From assembly GCA_021796175.1 (NCBI GenBank), contig JAJYOM010000014.1, positions 1 through 18,720 on the forward strand: DNA of 18,720 nucleotides. Direction: 5' to 3'. The position numbers were made by a program, and so were the translations under genes. Positions within the stretch are counted from its first letter, which is position 1; every line of letters begins with the position of its first letter. Shown here piece by piece: positions 15,163-18,720 of this stretch. The DNA is from Thermoplasmata archaeon (lineage in GTDB: Archaea > Thermoplasmatota > Thermoplasmata > Sysuiplasmatales > Sysuiplasmataceae). Below the pieces are notes generated by a model. It had not been told where the DNA came from and searched no databases. It was given only the letters and a program-made list of their open reading frames with translations.

Positions 15163-16392
15163 ATGAAGACAGCGGAATCTTCGCCAGTTACCTATGAAGA
15201 CGTTGAGTCAGCGGCGAAGACTATAAAGGGTGTGGTCGCCAGAACGCCTTTTGAGCACTCATCATCCTTCTCAAGGATGTTCGGAGGAAGTGTATTCCTC
15301 AAGCTCGAAAACCTGCAGAGGACCGGTTCCTTCAAGATGAGGGGTTCATACAACAAGATTAGCAAGCTGAATGCGGAGCAGAAGAAGCATGGTGTCGTCA
15401 CAGCATCAGCTGGAAACCACGCACAGGGCGTGGCCCTTTCTGCTACGCTCAACAGGATAAGCAGCGTAGTCGTGATGCCTCAGCACGCTTCTCTTGCGAA
15501 GGTCGCAGCCACGAAGAACTACGGTGCAGAAGTGATACTGCATGGCCAGCTTTTCGACGACGCGCTTGCACGCGCCCTCGAAGTGCAGAAGGAAAGGCAA
15601 CTTACATTCATTCATGGATACAATGACCCGCTTGTCATCGCAGGTCAGGGCACAATAGGAATGGAGATTTGCGAAGATCAGGAGATAGATTACCTTATTT
15701 GTCCGATAGGTGGCGGCGGCCTCATATCCGGAATAACGATAGCGATGAAGAAGCTTTGTCCGTCAGCCAAAATCATCGGGGTGCAGGCGGCGGCAATGCA
15801 GTCGTTCGCCGAGTCGGTAAGGGTGGGCCATATAGTGAAGACAGACGCAGGAGAGACGATTGCGGACGGAATAGCGATAAAACAGCCCGGGGAAATAGCC
15901 TTCGGCATCGTGAGATCTTTTGTTGACAGGGTAATGACAGTCACAGAGGACGAAATCACTGAGGCGATGTTTCTGCTGCTGGAAAGATCGAAGCAACTTG
16001 TGGAGGGTGCAGGTGCTGCACCGCTGGCACTCCTTCTGTCAGGCAAGCTGAATGTGAAGGGAAAGAAGGTTGGCCTGGTACTGTCAGGGGGCAATGTCGA
16101 CCTGAACCTTGTAAGAAAGATGATTACGCGTGGACTGATAATGCACCGCAGGATAGCAATGGTTCAGTTAGACCTCCCGGACAGACCTGGTGCAATGAAG
16201 GACGCGCTGACTCTGATTGCAGAGGGCGGAGCAACTGTACTGAGTCTGCAGGACAGCCCGCTGCTGTCAGAAGGAGCACTGAACAGGTTCCACCCCAATG
16301 TGCTTATCGAAGTGGAGGACAGTCAGCACCTTGACAAGCTGATAGAATCCTTCAAGGGACTCGGACTGAACATAAGAGTCCTGTCGAAGTAG
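15163..16392 (+). CDS. ilvA: Threonine ammonia-lyase (threonine dehydratase) with C-terminal ACT domain
   Basis: Pyridoxal-phosphate enzyme of 409 residues that deaminates threonine to 2-oxobutanoate and ammonia, supplying isoleucine synthesis or threonine breakdown. Lys58 in TGSFKMRG is the cofactor-binding lysine; GGGGL at 183-187 binds the phosphate; ASAGNHAQGV and LSGGNVDLN are family motifs. Residues from about 331 form one ACT domain (MVQLDLPDRPGAMKDAL onward), the arrangement of the shorter archaeal/Gram-positive enzymes rather than the two-ACT E. coli IlvA. The ACT domain suggests allosteric control by an amino acid. A palindrome lies upstream of its TATA box. Its stop is one base from that of the convergent C2H2 gene. 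Serine could also be a substrate. Confidence 0.95.
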   Translation: MKTAESSPVTYEDVESAAKTIKGVVARTPFEHSSSFSRMFGGSVFLKLENLQRTGSFKMRGSYNKISKLNAEQKKHGVVTASAGNHAQGVALSATLNRISSVVVMPQHASLAKVAATKNYGAEVILHGQLFDDALARALEVQKERQLTFIHGYNDPLVIAGQGTIGMEICEDQEIDYLICPIGGGGLISGITIAMKKLCPSAKIIGVQAAAMQSFAESVRVGHIVKTDAGETIADGIAIKQPGEIAFGIVRSFVDRVMTVTEDEITEAMFLLLERSKQLVEGAGAAPLALLLSGKLNVKGKKVGLVLSGGNVDLNLVRKMITRGLIMHRRIAMVQLDLPDRPGAMKDALTLIAEGGATVLSLQDSPLLSEGALNRFHPNVLIEVEDSQHLDKLIESFKGLGLNIRVLSK

Positions 16393-16393
16393 T

Positions 16394-16540
16394 TCAAAGG
16401 ACAGCCCCCTTTGGCCACGCCGTCAGTCGCGCCTGCTCAGGCGTCATTCCATGTTTTTCGAGAAGGTGGACATACAATTTCAGCGGTGACTCAAAATTCT
16501 TCTTGCATATAGTGCATTTTTCCAAAGCAGCACACACCAT
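16394..16540 (-). CDS. Small C2H2 zinc-finger protein (48 residues)
   Basis: A short reading frame from ATG 16540 to TGA 16394. It contains one textbook C2H2 zinc finger: Cys9-x2-Cys12-x12-His25-x4-His30, with Phe16 and Leu22 at the conserved hydrophobic-core positions (CTICKKNF ... LKLYVHLLEKH). The finger is followed by GMTPEQARLTAWPKGAVL. Single-finger mini-proteins of this size occur in several archaea and are thought to bind nucleic acid or protein; a precise role is not known. A TATA-like TTTATTAAATA at 16573-16583 predicts transcription starting about 12 bases before the ATG, and no ribosome-binding site is present. The stop codon sits one base from that of threonine dehydratase on the other strand. 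The coding call rests on the exact zinc-finger spacing and the promoter. Confidence 0.82.
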   Translation of the reverse strand: MVCAALEKCTICKKNFESPLKLYVHLLEKHGMTPEQARLTAWPKGAVL

Positions 16541-16572
16541 TCAATATTATAACATGAATATGATTAATCACT

Positions 16573-16583
16573 ATTTAATAAAT
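16573..16583 (-). promoter_or_regulatory. TATA box for the C2H2 zinc-finger gene
   Basis: TTTATTAAATA on the minus strand. The predicted start near 16552 gives a 12-base leader. The block is AT-rich on both strands and could also drive rightward transcription. Confidence 0.45.
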
Positions 16584-16662
16584 TTTCGCTTTTGCAGGAT
16601 GCTTCTGGCTCAATCTGGCAGGTAAGAGTGAATGAAAGAGACTGACACCTGCGAGGGAAGTG

Positions 16663-16733
16663 GGATCTCATTTCCGCCCATCCAGATGCCAGCATGCGAA
16701 AAAGAGGAACTGGATAATGCCCCCGCCCATCCA
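16663..16733 (-). repeat. Two similar stem-loops downstream of rnpB
   Basis: On the minus strand two copies of TGGATGGGCGG (ending at 16733 and 16684) each begin a hairpin with stem GGAT/ATCC and a 13-base loop starting GGGCGG. A TTTTT run lies just 5' of the first copy. This fills most of the gene-free space between the C2H2 promoter and rnpB. It could be a 3' extension of the rnpB transcript, a separate small RNA or chance. I see no convincing protein gene here. Confidence 0.35.
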
Positions 16734-16783
16734 AAAATGATATTTTTGATTCATGGGACTCTCCACTATTTACAATACTGGGA

Positions 16784-17082
16784 TGCCAGGTGAAGGTAGT
16801 AAGCCCCTTTCTGTTTCAGGCAGCATTCGACTAATGCGTCCTACCTGCCAGATTTGAGAAATACCGGCTGTTTGGACTTGCTCCGGTGGGGTGTCGCCGT
16901 TTCATCATATCCGGAGGAATGTCATCGGCAGCGAATCATCCTTTGCTCCGGCTGTGTCGTTTCTGCGCCCTTGCCGGGGCTCTCGCCCCTCCGCGTTTAA
17001 ACGGACCACCTTTCTCTGGAGAGGGGACTTTCCTCAGCCGCCGCTTTCGCGGCTACCGTCAGCTGCCCTCCTTCTCCTGGCA
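16784..17082 (-). ncRNA. rnpB: RNase P RNA (archaeal type A)
   Basis: RNA subunit of ribonuclease P, the ribozyme that trims the 5' leader from tRNA precursors. About 299 bases, the usual archaeal length. Universally conserved blocks are present in order on the minus strand: GAGGAAAGTCCCC (17023-17035, CR I), GGAGCAAGTCCAAACAG (16868-16884, matching the GGAGCAAGGCCAAAUAG of E. coli) and ACAGAAAGGGGCTTA (16800-16814, CR V). AAGTCCCC and GGGGCTT can form helix P4. The ends pair as helix P1: GCCAGG-GAAGG (17070-17081) with CCTTC-CCTGGC (16785-16796). CCGC-GAAA-GCGG near 17041-17052 fits P3. A TATA box 26 bases upstream predicts a transcript starting exactly at 17082. Open frames crossing this stretch on either strand are spurious. 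Confidence 0.97.
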
Positions 17083-17104
17083 GACGTGCTATCCGGATGA
17101 CTGG

Positions 17105-17111
17105 TAATAAA
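17105..17111 (-). promoter_or_regulatory. TATA box for rnpB
   Basis: TTTATTA on the minus strand, preceded by purine-rich GGGGTAAG (a possible BRE). Its centre is 26 bases from 17082, where helix P1 of the RNA begins, so promoter and structure agree. Confidence 0.7.
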
Positions 17112-17263
17112 CTTACCCCAGGCGTCCAGCCAGTTCGTGCAGAAAACACCGCCATTGGCGTCTGGTGTCGCGAAATGCGGTTCAATTCGGTTCGAGCGGT
17201 CACCTTGCTTGACCTGGAAGCCGCAACCCTTCATTCCATACCTGAGGGACATTGCGGATGTGG

Positions 17264-18445
17264 TTACAAGAGGCCGAGCCTTGCACCTGAGTGGCGGAGG
17301 GCATCCACAGCGTACTTTATATCTTCCGCAGAATGGAGGGCAGAAGGCATCAGTCTTATTCTGGCTGTCCCCTGTGCGACCGTTGGATACACTATCGGGG
17401 AGGCAAGTAGGCCCTCATCCTGATAGAGCATCTTGCTCAGTTCGACCGTTTTCTTCTCGTCAGTGGTCATGACGGGCGTAATCGGTGTTTTACTTCTGCC
17501 CGTGTCGAAGCCGGCATCCTGCAGGCCCTTCTTCAACCTGGCGGCATTCTCCCAAAGCATCCGGATCGGCGTGTCATCCTTTTCCATCAGTTCTATTGAT
17601 TTCAGGACAGCTGCCGCATCTCCGGGATTGAGTGCGCTGCTGAATAGGAATGGCCTCGCCCTCTGTTTTAGCAGGTCAACAAGGTCGGAGGAGCCGGCCA
17701 CAAATCCACCCATGCTCCCGATTGCCTTCGAGAATGTGCCCATTTCGATGTCGACCTTGCCTGCAAGATTGAAATGATTGACAATTCCCCGGCCATGGTC
17801 GCCAAGTACTCCCTCCCCGTGAGCATCATCAACATAGACCATTGCATCATGCTCGATACCCAGCTCCGCGATCTCTGGCAAGGGTGCGATGTCACCATCC
17901 ATGCTGAAAACTCCATCGGTCACAATAAGTGCCCGAATGCCCTCCTTCCTGTGCTCTTTAAGCTGCTTTCTGAGATCCTCCGTGTCGAGGTGCCTGTACA
18001 CAACCCTTTTGGAGGAGCTCAGTCTCAGACCATCTATTATGCTCGCATGATTCAGCTCTTCACTGAAAACGATATCATCCTTTCCGACTAGCACTGGAAG
18101 AGTGCCCGAGTTGGCGAGCAGGCCCCCCTGGAATGACAGGCATGCCTCCATGTGTTTGAAAGAAGCGACTTTCTTTTCGAGCCTGTTGTGCACCTCACTT
18201 GTTCCAGCAATGCTCCGTACAGCTCCTGCCCCTACGCCATATTTCTCAATGGCGTCGATCGCTGCCTTCTTGACCTCAGGGTTGTTTGCAAAGCCGAGAT
18301 AATTATTGCTGCAAAGATTGAGAATTCTCTTTCCGTCAATGGTTACCCATGCTCCCTGGGAACTCTGGAGAGACCTGATAGGTACATATCTCCCGGCGTT
18401 CTTAAGTTCCTGGATATCCCTGGTTACCCAGTCTAGCTTTGTCAT
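17264..18445 (-). CDS. kbl: Glycine C-acetyltransferase (2-amino-3-ketobutyrate CoA ligase)
   Basis: Pyridoxal-phosphate enzyme of the alpha-oxoamine synthase family, 393 residues (family norm about 395). With threonine dehydrogenase it splits 2-amino-3-oxobutanoate with CoA into glycine and acetyl-CoA. Seen: NLCSNNYLGFA near residue 43, LSFQGGLLANSGT around 103-115, VYVDDAHGEGVLG (203-215, with the cofactor-contacting Asp and His) and the Schiff-base Lys240 in GTFSKAIGSMGG. The divergent neighbour encodes the matching dehydrogenase, which favours Kbl over the related 8-amino-7-oxononanoate or serine palmitoyl enzymes. ATG 18445 is about four bases after a predicted start from a TATA box at 18471-18480, so the mRNA is practically leaderless. 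Confidence 0.92.
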   Translation of the reverse strand: MTKLDWVTRDIQELKNAGRYVPIRSLQSSQGAWVTIDGKRILNLCSNNYLGFANNPEVKKAAIDAIEKYGVGAGAVRSIAGTSEVHNRLEKKVASFKHMEACLSFQGGLLANSGTLPVLVGKDDIVFSEELNHASIIDGLRLSSSKRVVYRHLDTEDLRKQLKEHRKEGIRALIVTDGVFSMDGDIAPLPEIAELGIEHDAMVYVDDAHGEGVLGDHGRGIVNHFNLAGKVDIEMGTFSKAIGSMGGFVAGSSDLVDLLKQRARPFLFSSALNPGDAAAVLKSIELMEKDDTPIRMLWENAARLKKGLQDAGFDTGRSKTPITPVMTTDEKKTVELSKMLYQDEGLLASPIVYPTVAQGTARIRLMPSALHSAEDIKYAVDALRHSGARLGLL

Positions 18446-18470
18446 GGCGGATTTACTTACCCTGTAGCAT

Positions 18471-18483
18471 ACTTAAATAATTT
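18471..18483. promoter_or_regulatory. Shared AT-rich TATA region for kbl and threonine dehydrogenase
   Basis: The plus strand ACTTAAATAATTT reads AAATTATTTAAGT on the minus strand, usable as a TATA box in both directions. Leftward it places the kbl start about four bases before its ATG. Rightward it gives a start near 18503 and a 35-base leader carrying AGGTG (18526-18530 region) before ATG 18538. Confidence 0.5.
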
Positions 18484-18537
18484 CCCGGTATCTCGTCAGT
18501 TACGGATTGCAACTTATCCTAAACAGGTGTGCAACAG

Positions 18538-18714
18538 ATGCCGGGAAGGATATTGATCACGGGTTCCAGCGGCCAGATCGGAAGCGAGCTCACTGAAGTT
18601 TTTGTCAGAAGGTATGGCCGCGAGCGTGTTCTTTCAACCGATGTCATTCCCCAGAACCGCAAAGACTGTCAAACCGCCGTACTTGATGTTACAAGTCATA
18701 CTGCGGTCGCGTGA
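18538..18714 (+). pseudogene. L-threonine 3-dehydrogenase (SDR/epimerase type), N-terminal fragment with early stop
   Basis: The 58 residues from ATG 18538 match the start of the short-chain-dehydrogenase-type L-threonine dehydrogenase known from Thermoplasma and Flavobacterium: ILITGSSGQIGSELTEVF with the NAD-binding GSSGQIG at residues 9-15, then LSTDVIP and VLDVTS. This enzyme oxidises threonine to 2-amino-3-oxobutanoate, the substrate of the divergent kbl product. The normal length is about 310 residues, but a TGA at 18712 ends the frame six bases before the window edge. Either a frameshift or a sequencing error lies at about 18695-18712, or the gene is broken. ATG 18538 is preferred over GTG 18529 because AGGTG lies eight bases before it. 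What happens beyond 18720 is not visible. Confidence 0.72.
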
Positions 18715-18720
18715 CTGTTT

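Noticed and set aside
16632..16793. 53-codon plus-strand frame (begins MKETDTCEGSG)
   Set aside because: No clear ribosome-binding site, no recognisable family, overlaps the rnpB 3' end, and its bases are better explained by the two stem-loops; kept only as a remote possibility.
16886..17107. Plus-strand frames and a minus-strand frame over the rnpB region
   Set aside because: They cross the RNase P RNA, whose conserved blocks and terminal helix explain the sequence.
1..18720. tRNA genes, CRISPR arrays, insertion sequences, phage or defence genes
   Set aside because: No cloverleaf with a T-loop consensus, no regularly spaced repeats, and no transposase, integrase or nuclease motifs were seen on either strand.

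Overview
The window looks archaeal and most like a member of the Thermoplasmata. The evidence is: archaeal TATA boxes about 25 bases upstream of start codons with very short or no leaders, an archaeal type-A RNase P RNA gene, a methionine synthase split into two genes, a short-chain-dehydrogenase-type threonine dehydrogenase like that of Thermoplasma, and a tiny C2H2 zinc-finger protein. The lineage call is inference from gene content. The genome is compact: convergent genes end 1 to 12 bases apart or overlap, and base composition is roughly balanced. I saw no insertion sequence, phage gene, CRISPR array or tRNA.

Layout. Positions 1-2653 (+): the tail of a thiolase followed by two translationally coupled acyl-CoA dehydrogenases, the second lacking the catalytic glutamate. 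They converge on an acyl-CoA ligase (2658-4313, -). Together these are fatty-acid activation and beta-oxidation. Positions 4497-7372 (+): a membrane-anchored penicillin-acylase-type hydrolase with a small four-helix membrane protein. Positions 7359-8624 (-): a major facilitator transporter. Positions 8902-9986 (-): a HypE-like AIR-synthase-family protein whose N-terminus lies in another frame (probable -1 frameshift or a missing G). Position 10027 (+) is an unrecognised protein, and 10674-11573 (-) an NmrA-like NAD(P)-binding protein, divergent from a PadR regulator (11782, +). A putative zincin follows at 12268. Positions 12814-15007 (-) carry the methionine synthase catalytic and N-terminal halves, overlapping by 8 bases.

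Positions 15163-18720 hold threonine metabolism and RNA processing. There is threonine dehydratase with an ACT domain (+), a 48-residue C2H2 zinc-finger protein (-), RNase P RNA (rnpB, 16784-17082, -), and glycine C-acetyltransferase (kbl, -) divergent from an L-threonine dehydrogenase (+) that stops early at the window end. Dehydrogenase plus Kbl would turn threonine into glycine and acetyl-CoA, while the dehydratase sends threonine to 2-oxobutanoate and ammonia.

The points most worth checking are: the catalytic/non-catalytic acyl-CoA dehydrogenase pair; the GGGG-run frameshift at the start of the HypE-like gene; the 17-base inverted match between the window's first bases and the 4.4-kb divergent promoter region; the small C2H2 protein; and a pair of look-alike stem-loops downstream of rnpB. 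I did not find convincing evidence of a wholly new multi-gene system.
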